Virus record (IMG/VR): IMGVR_UViG_3300036766_000194
Location: 124,001-188,000 of that record
Source: a virus
Direction: 5' to 3' (one strand)
Length of the DNA stretch: 64,000 nt
Shown piece after piece: positions 14,544 to 21,653 of the stretch. Position 1 is the first letter of the stretch, and the number at the start of each line of letters is the position of its first letter. Made by a program: the position numbers and the translations under genes. Under the pieces are notes generated by a model that had not been told where the DNA came from, ran no database searches, and was given only the letters and a program-made list of their open reading frames with translations.

Positions 14544-15791
14544 TTAGTTAGTAAGTGCAACGCCCTGCCAAACGAAGTGGACACGACGGTTAAGTTGATA
14601 ACAGGATTCGCTCTCTGTCGGAGTAGGACAGAAGATGTTCGTCTTGCCCTTGGTGTCAGCGGCAAGGATGCGATGCGCATCAATTCCAGCTGCCAAAATA
14701 GCCTTATGGACAGTGTTGACTCGGTTCCTGCCGAGTTTCAGGTTATGATCGCTAGACCCGCGAACATCACAGGCGCTAACGATGGTGAAAGTAACTGCCG
14801 GATGAGCAACGAGGAACGCAATGTTCTGCTCCAAAACATACTGTTGCTTACTGTCAACGTTTGCCTTGTCATAAGCAAAAAACACGTCCTGCATTCTCTC
14901 ATTGAAAATAACTTCACCCGTCTTCACAGGAAGAGGAGTGACCGGAGTTACAGGGGTTGGTGTCACCGTGACGATGGGTTGTTGAAGAAGCACCGTGACA
15001 GGTTCAATCTTAACCTGTATGGGCACCCGAGGAACTACTGCAGCCACCGGAGCAGGAGCAGGTTCCGTCATACAATCTGCCATCGTGATGCCAGCCTTCT
15101 TTGCATTGGGTTCCTGAACAAGCAGCTTACAAGCTGCCAGCTTGGAACCAAGCAAAGCAAAAGAGCGAGCCGTTTCACGAATGTCGCAACCCTTGTCAAT
15201 CTTACCCCCGCCCATAGAGAATCCGAATCCTGCAGCTTGACCCGCGCCGCCGTATCCCTTAATACAAGGGGCAGAAGGCAAAGCATCGGGAGCAATAGCC
15301 GAAGCGGTTTGACGAACCTGCTTGTAGGTCGTGTTCACCGTGGTCGAATTGCCCGAGGAGTTATTGGACTGTTCCTGACCCTGGCTGGAATTACCCGAGT
15401 TGCTCACGCCTGCCGTGGCAGACGCAGAGCCACCCTGGCCGCCAGTGGCGGTATTGGTGTTAGTATTGGACGAGTTGCCGGAATTCTTGATGGTAGCGTT
15501 TCCGCCCTCGCCAATTCCGATGCCAACTCCCGTTGAGGTTGAAGTTGAGGAAGAAGTCGAAGAACTGGAGCCGCCGTTTCCGACGCCGCCGTTTCCGACG
15601 CCGCCATTTCCACCATTTCCACCATTTCCACCATTTCCACCATTTCCACCGTTGTTGCTGTTGGGACAGTTGGGATTGCCATTGCCGTGATCCTGGTTAT
15701 TGCCACAGTCGTCAGCAAATGCTGTGCCGACAGTGAAAGCAAGAGCAAGAATCAGCATAGAGATACGAAAGATACTACGATTGATATTCAA
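14544..15791 (-). CDS. Exported OmpA/Pal-type protein with Gly/Asn-rich spacer
   Basis: A 415-residue protein, TTG start eight bases after AAGGAGAACA. A signal peptide (ISMLILALAFTVGTAFA) is followed by GGN tandem repeats (about residues 46-75), a Ser/Thr/Asn/Gly-rich low-complexity stretch, a short Cys-containing middle and a Pro/Val linker. The C-terminal domain (about 290-415) is OmpA-like: FFAYDKANVDSKQQ, ...CDVRGSSDHNLKLGRNRV..., ending RRVHF. OmpA C-domains bind peptidoglycan diaminopimelate (known). The protein should sit in the periplasm or outer membrane of a Gram-negative host. It could alter the envelope during infection (inference). It resembles bacterial rather than virion proteins. 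Confidence 0.75.
   Translation of the reverse strand: MNINRSIFRISMLILALAFTVGTAFADDCGNNQDHGNGNPNCPNSNNGGNGGNGGNGGNGGNGGVGNGGVGNGGSSSSTSSSTSTSTGVGIGIGEGGNATIKNSGNSSNTNTNTATGGQGGSASATAGVSNSGNSSQGQEQSNNSSGNSTTVNTTYKQVRQTASAIAPDALPSAPCIKGYGGAGQAAGFGFSMGGGKIDKGCDIRETARSFALLGSKLAACKLLVQEPNAKKAGITMADCMTEPAPAPVAAVVPRVPIQVKIEPVTVLLQQPIVTVTPTPVTPVTPLPVKTGEVIFNERMQDVFFAYDKANVDSKQQYVLEQNIAFLVAHPAVTFTIVSACDVRGSSDHNLKLGRNRVNTVHKAILAAGIDAHRILAADTKGKTNIFCPTPTESESCYQLNRRVHFVWQGVALTN
15602..15651 (-). repeat. 9-bp tandem repeats coding Gly-Gly-Asn
   Basis: About five copies of a 9-base unit (CCATTTCCA on the + strand) encode the GGN repeats of the OmpA-like protein. Copy number is likely variable. Confidence 0.8.
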
Positions 15792-15814
15792 ATGTGTTCT
15801 CCTTAGATGTAAGC

Positions 15815-15865
15815 CCCTTAGATAAGGGTTCTCCTTTTATAGTCTACTGCTGATTCTATAAAAGG
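15815..15865 (-). promoter_or_regulatory. Structured 5' leader of the OmpA-like gene
   Basis: A perfect 10-bp stem CCTTTTATAG (15833-15842) with CTATAAAAGG (15856-15865), then CCCTTATCTAAGGG. AAGGAGAAC occurs twice in the leader, and one copy lies between the hairpins. TTTACC-N19-TAGACT upstream may be the promoter. The hairpins could protect the mRNA or control access to the ribosome site. Confidence 0.5.
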
Positions 15866-15897
15866 GGTAAATTTTATTACATTAGGTAAATAATACC

Positions 15898-16125
15898 TCA
15901 ATCAATCAATCCGGCCAACCGAGCGTCGCTAACCAAGTTGCCCAAATTTGCGTATTCGCGAGGTTGGTTGGGAATGACATTGCGCCGGACTAACTGATAG
16001 TACAGCTGCCGAAGCGTAAGTTGGAATCCTTGTTCGGTGTAGTCATCAATGATTTGATTACATACGGATATCAATTGCCGCTTCGTGGCGCTGAAATTGA
16101 TATTCTGATATTGTATGACAGGCAT
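15898..16125 (-). pseudogene. Truncated N-terminus of a TOPRIM-type phage/ICE protein
   Basis: The 75 residues are similar to the opening of a widespread phage and mobile-element protein family: YTEQGFQLTLRQLYYQLV, then ANLGNLVSDARLAGLID. Complete members continue WD.IEDRTR and reach several hundred residues. Here TGA falls exactly at the expected Trp, and nothing similar follows. Either a short stand-alone domain or a decayed gene; the latter is favoured. It is coupled to the upstream gene by TAATG. Confidence 0.55.
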
Positions 16126-16358
16126 TATAACTCAATTCCTTCTGGAATAGTTCCCCACTTAACAAAATAATAGGCTGCCAGTAATCGTTGTAGTCTTTTA
16201 ATGCGCATTCTTTTCACGCGAGGAGGCAGCTTACTTTTACAAACTATCTCTAATTTAGCTGCTAGGACAAGTCCCTCGGTGCGAGGAAGAAATTTGCCGT
16301 TAATGTAATAGACGTTAATCCGTTCTTCCATTTTTATCCCTTCGTCATAAGACGTCAT
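16125..16358 (-). CDS. 77-residue basic protein
   Basis: Starts after GGAGACAAG; an alternative start, MEERINVYY, follows GAAGGGAT. It is rich in Lys/Arg in the middle (KSKLPPRVKRMRIKRLQRLL), suggesting nucleic acid binding. TAATG overlap with the downstream fragment. Function unknown. Confidence 0.55.
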   Translation of the reverse strand: MTSYDEGIKMEERINVYYINGKFLPRTEGLVLAAKLEIVCKSKLPPRVKRMRIKRLQRLLAAYYFVKWGTIPEGIEL

Positions 16359-16598
16359 CTTGTCTCCACTAACTCCACGAATGCGAAGAAAGGAGTTTTA
16401 GAAATTTTCTTGGCAATTTTCGTTTTCATGGAAGTTTGTGTAACTCCATGTTCAATATAGTCATGGATGATTTCTTCATCAGACAGACGTCGAACTAAAC
16501 GGAAGAAGGTTCGTTGCCGGATATCCTTTAGAAAGTTTACTGCGTAAATTAGCAGCTAGGTAGCGATTACCTGACACACGTTGTTGAATAGTTTTCAT
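16355..16598 (-). pseudogene. Frameshifted small gene
   Basis: Frame 0 begins MKTIQQRVSGNRYLAANLRS and stops early. The +1 frame continues NFLKDIRQRTFFRLVRRLSD...KKISKTPFFAFVELVETR to TGA overlapping the next ATG. Total length is 81x3+1, so one extra base near AAAGG breaks the gene. A phage-type promoter lies just upstream. Confidence 0.55.
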
Positions 16599-16604
16599 AA
16601 AGGT

Positions 16605-16635
16605 ACTCTACCGGGGAGCAGTAGTAAAGAGTTAA
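16605..16635 (-). promoter_or_regulatory. Variant phage-type promoter
   Basis: Minus strand TTAACT, 19 bases, TAGAGT (16605-16610). The ATG of the frameshifted gene follows at 16598. Confidence 0.45.
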
Positions 16636-16672
16636 TTTACCAAGACAATGAACCTTTCATAATTACGGCAAT

Positions 16673-16753
16673 TCAATCTCCCCGGTTCCCCGGCTTAGTA
16701 ATGAGAATGAACTCACTGTCACATTGCTGGTTGGCTTGGGATAGGGTTATCAT
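16673..16753 (-). CDS. 26-residue ORF, possibly shortened
   Basis: MITLSQANQQ...KPGNRGD, starting in a TAATG overlap and ending TGA. The same frame stays open for 11 more codons (IAVIMKGSLSW) to TAA at 16637, so the TGA may have replaced a sense codon. Function unknown. Confidence 0.35.
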   Translation of the reverse strand: MITLSQANQQCDSEFILITKPGNRGD

Positions 16754-16917
16754 TATTTGGCCTTTTCAAAAGCGATAGACGCACCCAAAAGGAAAGCATT
16801 TTCTATGATGAGATAATCCATAGGAGTGGGGTTAACGATGTTGTCTTCCACAAACACTCGAGACCGGGACTTTAGTTCGGACATCATTTCTTCCGTGATG
16901 TCAATGTAAGATTTCAT
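16753..16917 (-). CDS. 54-residue hypothetical protein
   Basis: MKSYIDITEEMMSELKS opening with good codon structure, ending AFEKAK. Its start overlaps the previous gene by 4 bases (ATGA). Small helical protein; function unknown. Confidence 0.6.
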   Translation of the reverse strand: MKSYIDITEEMMSELKSRSRVFVEDNIVNPTPMDYLIIENAFLLGASIAFEKAK

Positions 16918-17108
16918 GCCGGATTTACCTGATTCAGCAGTTTGCTGATCCTGTCTACAAAATTCATAAAGACAGCAAGCTGAAAATTAGGATCATCCAG
17001 AGCAGCCACGACAGCTTTTTCAACCATAGGATTGTGACGGAGAGTAATATGCTCCTTAGAATCACAATACAGACAAGGTCCATAAAGAAGTTCACTTTTT
17101 CCAATCAT
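16914..17108 (-). CDS. 64-residue protein with a Cys pair
   Basis: GPCLYCDSKEH near the N-terminus suggests half a metal site; the remainder is helical. It overlaps its upstream neighbour by one base, indicating an operon. Function unknown. Confidence 0.6.
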   Translation of the reverse strand: MIGKSELLYGPCLYCDSKEHITLRHNPMVEKAVVAALDDPNFQLAVFMNFVDRISKLLNQVNPA

Positions 17109-17698
17109 TAGTTTATCTCCGATACGTTGTCCAAGTCCTGTTCTGATTTAATGGTATTTAGAGGAAGTTCCTGTTGAACGGCAGGCTTGGGAAGTTTGAC
17201 TTTGGATTGGTCAATCACCGGGGTAATGGGAGACTCCACCAGGGGGAGTTCCATACGCTCTGAGCACTCAGGACCAAACCCCGAAGCGATAGACTCCGGC
17301 ACCGTCAGTTTACGACCGCAACGACCGCAGCGACCCTCGTGCCAGACTTCCAAAAGTTCGGGAATGATTCCCTTTTGAAAAGATTCCAATGCCCACATAA
17401 AAGTCTTTACCGGGACGCTGCTGATTCCCATTTTGGAAGCGCGGGTGGTGAACTTACCATCACGAATCATGCCAATATAAACGTAGTCGGCAGTGTTGTC
17501 AGCGCCAGCGAGAACCTTTACGAAGTGAACAGGACCAGCAGAAGGCCAAGCCACCCCACCGGGTGGGTTTGTTTTCCCCTCACGAATCTTGAAAGTATAT
17601 CGGTTTCCTGTTTTGGCGGAACGGAAGGTTATTGTGGAATTACCAGCGAACATGAACTTGAGGATTTGCTTGGTGTCGGTAAGCTGTCCTGGCATCAT
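17108..17698 (-). CDS. Phage protein with a GRCGRCGRKLT zinc module
   Basis: A 196-residue protein following a promoter and GGAGGAAC. The first 110 residues form a beta-rich domain. At about residues 120-150 the module EGRCGRCGRKLT...GFGPECSE matches the zinc motif CxxCGRxLTxPES...GxGPxC common in phage proteins of the DUF6011 type. The acidic tail has no motif. Role unknown; nucleic acid binding is possible. Confidence 0.65.
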   Translation of the reverse strand: MMPGQLTDTKQILKFMFAGNSTITFRSAKTGNRYTFKIREGKTNPPGGVAWPSAGPVHFVKVLAGADNTADYVYIGMIRDGKFTTRASKMGISSVPVKTFMWALESFQKGIIPELLEVWHEGRCGRCGRKLTVPESIASGFGPECSERMELPLVESPITPVIDQSKVKLPKPAVQQELPLNTIKSEQDLDNVSEIN

Positions 17699-17711
17699 AT
17701 AACGTTCCTCC

Positions 17712-17740
17712 AGTCTACCGAACAGAATGAAAAAGGTTAA
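17712..17740 (-). promoter_or_regulatory. Phage-type promoter
   Basis: Minus strand TTAACC (17735-17740), 17 bases with a T-run, TAGACT (17712-17717). The gene start is 14 bases downstream. Confidence 0.6.
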
Positions 17741-17767
17741 TGATCCGGGTACAGACTTTCCGAGTAC

Positions 17768-17866
17768 TCATACACTTCTCCAGATATAAGCGGCATTAAC
17801 AGCTAGAACGACGTATGTTTTCACTTCCATGGGGTATCTTTTACTTGCTTCCCAAAGCATCTTCAT
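17768..17866 (-). CDS. 32-residue ORF
   Basis: ATG after AAAGGACACTG, overlapping the end of the upstream gene. The hydrophobic C-terminal half (KTYVVLAVNAAYIWRSV) may be membrane-inserted. Confidence 0.4.
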   Translation of the reverse strand: MKMLWEASKRYPMEVKTYVVLAVNAAYIWRSV

Positions 17867-18194
17867 CAGTGTCCTTTTGAGACGTGTTGGATTCGTGATA
17901 CGCGGGTCCAATGTCCAGTTTGTGGCCACCGCGACCCTCTTCCCATTGCTGGATAACGTTCGCAACGACTTGAATGTCCGTCAACCCACCATGGTTGATG
18001 AGTAGCTTGTCAACTTCTAGGAGTTGATGGACCAAATCGGGGTGAATCCAATCGGGACTGAAAACAGAACCAGTTTCACGGTCGTTGAGCATTCGAGTTG
18101 CCAATAAGTGGTAAACCGGATACTGATAAAAAGGCCTCTTGAGTAGAGTCTCTTTAACGGGAGAGATTTCAATCGCAAGTTTACGTTTTTCCAT
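17841..18194 (-). CDS. 117-residue hypothetical protein
   Basis: A soluble, mostly helical protein with a basic start (MEKRKLAIEISPVKETLLKR) and acidic tail. No motif recognised. The upstream region contains TAGAAT preceding the ATG. Confidence 0.6.
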   Translation of the reverse strand: MEKRKLAIEISPVKETLLKRPFYQYPVYHLLATRMLNDRETGSVFSPDWIHPDLVHQLLEVDKLLINHGGLTDIQVVANVIQQWEEGRGGHKLDIGPAYHESNTSQKDTDEDALGSK

Positions 18195-18226
18195 GTGAAT
18201 ATTCTACCTTGTCTTTTTAGGATGAG

Positions 18227-18661
18227 TTATTCCAAACCAGAATTGCGTAGTATTCCTTGTATTACTGTCTCTCTGAGAAAATTATCCCAACGGGATATAG
18301 GTTGACGATAGCCCAACATAACGGCCCCAACATAGGATTTCATGGAAATCCTATTCCAAATATCTTCCCAAGTAGGACGGTGTATAGTTTTACCTATCAT
18401 CCTGAGTTTGGGCTCCGCCGAATTAAGGTCTCTTTGAGTATCTAGTTCCTCTGCATATTCTTCTATGGCTAGGTCAGCTAGACGACAAATACCTGGTAGA
18501 TCGGCCTTGTGAGGGATACGAAGGGCTATAATAGAATCAATAGAAACCTCTGCTAACAATGCTTGCTCCTGGGGACTGATACGCGGGGCATCATCCGTAG
18601 CAGGAAGCCCACAAGTAATACATAGTCCATTCTCATCTGCTAAGATATGTTCGCAGATCAT
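18227..18661 (-). CDS. 144-residue protein with N-terminal zinc site
   Basis: CEH (residues 3-5) and CITCG (14-18) form a plausible zinc ribbon, followed by a helical body. A copy of the 15-mer ACCTTAATTCGGCGG lies inside its coding sequence (18413-18427). GAGGGGTTAA precedes the ATG. Function unknown. Confidence 0.6.
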   Translation of the reverse strand: MICEHILADENGLCITCGLPATDDAPRISPQEQALLAEVSIDSIIALRIPHKADLPGICRLADLAIEEYAEELDTQRDLNSAEPKLRMIGKTIHRPTWEDIWNRISMKSYVGAVMLGYRQPISRWDNFLRETVIQGILRNSGLE

Positions 18662-18670
18662 TTAACCCCT

Positions 18671-18736
18671 CTAATTAGAGTTGAAAATTACAGGGTTTAT
18701 GGTAAGGTCATCCATATACGTCGTAACTCGTTTCAT
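18671..18736 (-). CDS. 21-residue coupled ORF
   Basis: Starts in an ATGA overlap with the upstream gene and encodes MKRVTTYMDDLTINPVIFNS plus Asn. No independent evidence of translation. Confidence 0.25.
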   Translation of the reverse strand: MKRVTTYMDDLTINPVIFNSN

Positions 18737-18900
18737 TCTTCTTTTTTAGCATCTTCACGAACTCTTTTAATCAGAAGAGCTAAAGATTGAATTTCATACT
18801 CATCATCGGGACAATCGGGACTAAAGTCCCTCCACCAATCTCTAGCTGTGTTCCATTCATAATCAGAAACAGCATTTCTCATATGTTCGGGAAGTTTCAT
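18733..18900 (-). CDS. 55-residue hypothetical protein
   Basis: MKLPEHMRNAVSDYEWNTAR opening, acidic centre (DFSPDCPDDEYE) and a helical basic end. It is coupled by TGATG to the 446-residue gene upstream. Function unknown. Confidence 0.6.
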   Translation of the reverse strand: MKLPEHMRNAVSDYEWNTARDWWRDFSPDCPDDEYEIQSLALLIKRVREDAKKEE

Positions 18901-20240
18901 CACGCTGGACCAAATTTAGGATTACATTCTAAACAATCGCATCCCTCAGAATGACTATCACTGAACCCTATTGGGAGGAGGTCTTTATTATAAATATCAT
19001 AGGTACCTTCAAATTGCTTACTCTCCAGGGGTTTTTGAATAGCAGCAATTTTCCTAACAAAGTCTCTAAATATTTCCTCTGTAACAACAAAGCCAGGAGC
19101 CTCAAATATATGAGCCAGAAGATCCGCCACCCCTGGATCCTTATCTTCTTCAGCCGCTTGATACAACATGAACAAGTCCTTCTTTAGGGGATTACTAAGA
19201 ATCTCATTCACTAACACGGCATGAGGATCCATAGTTACTTCAGCTTCGGGTTCAGTGTAGCGCGTAATAGGTTGGCGAGTGCCATTCTTCAAAGCGGTCA
19301 CTACTTCCTGAGAACGTTCTACAGAATTCCTCAATTGTTCTGCTTCACGCTCCTCGTAAGGACGTTTATTAGCCGACGCAATATATCCCACAACCGAAGT
19401 GAATATGGCTATCTTATTGTCTGGGTAATTTCCTTGATAGACCATTTGTAGAACAGCATCGCGTTCAAACTCGGTGAGAGTCCAATTCTCTTCTTCAGCC
19501 CACTTAGTAATTTCCATCTTCTCAAGTATTCTTGCTGCTGTAACGCGGAGCAAGGTGCGAAAGGTTAGAGCCTTTTCCAATAAGTCTACTTCTTGCCAGA
19601 CTATGGGATTATGCTCAGTGACCTCCACCGTAGTTATATCCTCTACTACAACTCCCGTATCAATATGAATCCACTCTTGTATATTGGCTACTTCGGCATA
19701 GTCTACAATCAATCCTAGCAGGTCACACTTTATACACGCAAAGATAGACTTAGCTAGTTTATTGGGGAGACCTGCTTCCTTAGAGAAATAATTAGGACAT
19801 TCCTGTTTAATAAATTGCCAGATGGTTACGTCGGGTTGGGTAAAGAACATCTTAGGATCATAACCCTCTTTGCGTACGACTTCAGCAAAGTGGCGACCGT
19901 TTTCAAGGATCTCAGCATATTGTTCAAGGTCTCCTGTAGAAGAACTGAACACTCCACTAGTCGTAACAAACTGCTTACCATAGCGGGCATCTCCCCCAAA
20001 TAGTGCTTTACGGTCATACACAAAGCAACATTCAATTTCACGAAAGCGAGGATCGTGAACCATCTCCCAAGTAGGACCCAGCGTCTTTACAACTCCAATG
20101 TGTTCGTCAAATAGATACCCGGTAATGATTTGACAATACTCATATTCTTCCTGAGTAACCTCCTGATCATCAGCCTGGATACGATATTCAAACTTGGCAT
20201 CATCTACTAACCCAAACAATCCTCGTAACTTACGATCCAT
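18900..20240 (-). CDS. 446-residue hypothetical protein
   Basis: A large mostly helical acidic protein with GAGGAC before its ATG. Only weak landmarks are seen: a hydrophobic segment ACIKCDLLGLIVDY in the middle and a C-terminal metal-like GCDCLECN. No catalytic motif is recognised. It heads a cluster of small coupled genes. Function unknown. Confidence 0.65.
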   Translation of the reverse strand: MDRKLRGLFGLVDDAKFEYRIQADDQEVTQEEYEYCQIITGYLFDEHIGVVKTLGPTWEMVHDPRFREIECCFVYDRKALFGGDARYGKQFVTTSGVFSSSTGDLEQYAEILENGRHFAEVVRKEGYDPKMFFTQPDVTIWQFIKQECPNYFSKEAGLPNKLAKSIFACIKCDLLGLIVDYAEVANIQEWIHIDTGVVVEDITTVEVTEHNPIVWQEVDLLEKALTFRTLLRVTAARILEKMEITKWAEEENWTLTEFERDAVLQMVYQGNYPDNKIAIFTSVVGYIASANKRPYEEREAEQLRNSVERSQEVVTALKNGTRQPITRYTEPEAEVTMDPHAVLVNEILSNPLKKDLFMLYQAAEEDKDPGVADLLAHIFEAPGFVVTEEIFRDFVRKIAAIQKPLESKQFEGTYDIYNKDLLPIGFSDSHSEGCDCLECNPKFGPA

Positions 20241-20252
20241 CGCTTTTGTCCT

Positions 20253-20418
20253 CTAGACTTTTAATACTGAATTCTTAACATGGGAAGGCAATTTGTCCCA
20301 ACATTCTAAACAAGCCGCCTTAACTGGTGGACCGGAGGATAATGTATGAACAAAAATGTGTTCAATTCTACTCGGACGGTCCGTAAGAAGTACATTTTAA
20401 ACAGTTAAGGGGGTGATC
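20253..20418 (-). pseudogene. Degraded two-Cys-pair zinc protein
   Basis: One frame reads DHPLNCLKCTS and the +1 frame continues TDRPSRIEHIFVH...ACLECWDKLPSHVKNS to TAG. Together they make a tidy CxxC...CxxC protein of length 55x3+1. No start codon precedes DHPL; TAG stands there. Probably a decayed gene. Confidence 0.4.
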
Positions 20419-20429
20419 CTAATATCTAG

Positions 20430-20471
20430 CACGATTTACCTCGGGTTGGACGGAGACCCGAGGATTTCGTG
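20430..20471 (-). other. Long hairpin in intergenic RNA
   Basis: Perfect 8-bp stem CCTCGGGT/ACCCGAGG (20439-20446, 20456-20463) with flanking CACGA/TCGTG, giving an extended hairpin with a small internal loop. No U-run follows on either strand, so it is not a standard terminator. Confidence 0.55.
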
Positions 20472-20500
20472 TGTTCAAATGAATAATTTCTTATTAAAGA

Positions 20501-20737
20501 TTATGTATAATCTGAAGATTGCCCTGCGCAATAGTCATGGTCCCAACAGAGATGTTCTACGCTTATGCGTGTCCAATCTCCATCTTCTTTTCGTTTCCAC
20601 TTAGTATTCATCCTAGTAGGTGTTTTTCCACAAAATTTATCACAATATCTAAACAGATATTCACAAGGACGGGAAGATTTGTATTCAGATTTGAGGACTA
20701 GGTTTTCTCTATCACACAAATTACAAGTTTCTGTCAT
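20501..20737 (-). CDS. 78-residue Cys-rich zinc protein
   Basis: The start is placed at MTETCNLCDRENLVLK. Further cysteines (CEYLFRYCDKFCGK, CWDHDYC) give two likely zinc sites. It is divergent from the gene at 20756 with an 18-base shared A/T-rich promoter region. Function unknown. Confidence 0.6.
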   Translation of the reverse strand: MTETCNLCDRENLVLKSEYKSSRPCEYLFRYCDKFCGKTPTRMNTKWKRKEDGDWTRISVEHLCWDHDYCAGQSSDYT

Positions 20738-20755
20738 GATAGTATTATTACTCAC

Positions 20756-20965
20756 ATGAGACCCTTTGAATGTAAAGACTGTAAAGAATCCTTCCCCACA
20801 GCAGAGTTCTTTGTGTATCACATTGACACCTGTAAACCGAAAAAGAACATAGATCTCACTCTAAAAGAACTGATAGAAATAAAGAATTACCTAGAGGCGT
20901 TCTCAATTCCGGGAGAAAGAAAGTTACATAAGTTGATTAAAAGACTCAACGAGGTGTTGTCATGA
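20756..20965 (+). CDS. C2H2-like zinc finger protein
   Basis: A 69-residue protein. FECKDCKESFPTAEFFVYHIDTC is a single C2HC-type finger (residues 4-26), followed by a Lys-rich helical tail. GATAGTATTATT just upstream may be the -10 region, leaving a very short leader. Small DNA- or RNA-binding protein (inference). Confidence 0.6.
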   Translation: MRPFECKDCKESFPTAEFFVYHIDTCKPKKNIDLTLKELIEIKNYLEAFSIPGERKLHKLIKRLNEVLS

Positions 20966-20969
20966 TCGG

Positions 20970-21131
20970 TTGGCTACTTTTCTCGGTGGTCGTAAAGAAT
21001 ACTACTACGACATTGCCGATTGGGTAAGTGACATGGAAGACTCTAAAATTCCTGAGTACATCCGTAGATGGATAGAACGTAATAATCCCGAACCAGACTA
21101 TGAAGAGGAAAATGAGCAAATTTCTACATAG
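20970..21131 (+). CDS. 53-residue protein, start possibly damaged
   Basis: The coding-looking frame runs ATFLGGRKEYYYDIADWVSD... to TAG 21129-21131 from TTG 20970. An ATG with upstream GAGGTG at 20962 opens MIGW in another frame; one extra G would join MIGW to ATFLGG. So this is either a TTG start or a one-base deletion. Confidence 0.45.
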   Translation: MATFLGGRKEYYYDIADWVSDMEDSKIPEYIRRWIERNNPEPDYEEENEQIST

Positions 21132-21321
21132 TGGATTTGAAATGCGTGAGGGACCGTCCAGTGACGATTATCGTTACGCGGCCCTTATCCCCGAGTCAGA
21201 ACGTTGTTCTACTTGTAAGGGGTTGAGGATCGTTAGAATACAACATTCCTGGACCGGGGAAGATTGGCAGGAATGTTACGTTTGCCGAGGGACGGGGAGA
21301 AAATCATATTCTTTATTGTAG
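21112..21321 (+). CDS. DnaJ-type zinc-ribbon protein
   Basis: The start is chosen at MSKFLHSGF after AAGAGGAAA. CSTCKG and CYVCRGTG form the CxxCxG pairs seen in DnaJ zinc modules; such 70-residue phage proteins are common. It overlaps both neighbours. Function unknown. Confidence 0.6.
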   Translation: MSKFLHSGFEMREGPSSDDYRYAALIPESERCSTCKGLRIVRIQHSWTGEDWQECYVCRGTGRKSYSLL

Positions 21322-21566
21322 GAGTAATTTTATTGTTGTGTTTCGGTATGTTTATGTCTTCTAGAGAAGACACCGTTCAGTCTAGAACGAATTCTTCACG
21401 TTTTGCTATCGTTTTCGAAGAACATCTGAACAGTCACATGATAGAAGTTTGGGAAGATAAAGAAACTCATCAAGAAATCGTTTGCGTCTATAATAAAATG
21501 GCTTCGCCTTCATGTTTCTTATCGGGAAGGTCATTTCCCCTTACAGAGACGCCAACCCAGCGTTAA
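21264..21566 (+). CDS. Single-pass membrane protein, start uncertain
   Basis: A membrane helix (IIFFIVGVILLLCFGMFM) followed by a soluble domain of about 65 residues with two Cys. The longest frame uses TTG 21264, and ATG 21273 is also in frame. However, GGGGAGAAA lies directly before ATC 21303/ATA 21306, so a non-canonical start at the membrane helix is possible. Confidence 0.5.
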   Translation: MAGMLRLPRDGEKIIFFIVGVILLLCFGMFMSSREDTVQSRTNSSRFAIVFEEHLNSHMIEVWEDKETHQEIVCVYNKMASPSCFLSGRSFPLTETPTQR

Positions 21567-21653
21567 TCCACATCCCGCCGCAAATCCGTAAGCAAACATA
21601 GAAATAAGTTGAAACAGAAGAAATTGCATAGATAATCCCCAATCTAAATTCAA
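21531..21653 (-). CDS. 40-residue membrane protein
   Basis: TTG start overlapping the stop of the exported-protein gene (TTGA); an internal ATG at 21629 is an alternative. It is hydrophobic (FLLFQLISMFAYGFAAGCGL) with a basic C-terminus. It overlaps the converging + gene by 36 bases. Confidence 0.45.
   Translation of the reverse strand: MNLDWGLSMQFLLFQLISMFAYGFAAGCGLTLGWRLCKGK

Noticed and set aside
15400-15748. Long frames opposite the repeat region of the OmpA-like gene.
   Set aside because: They are repeat-generated shadows with low-complexity Pro/Phe or Met/Glu composition and no start signals.
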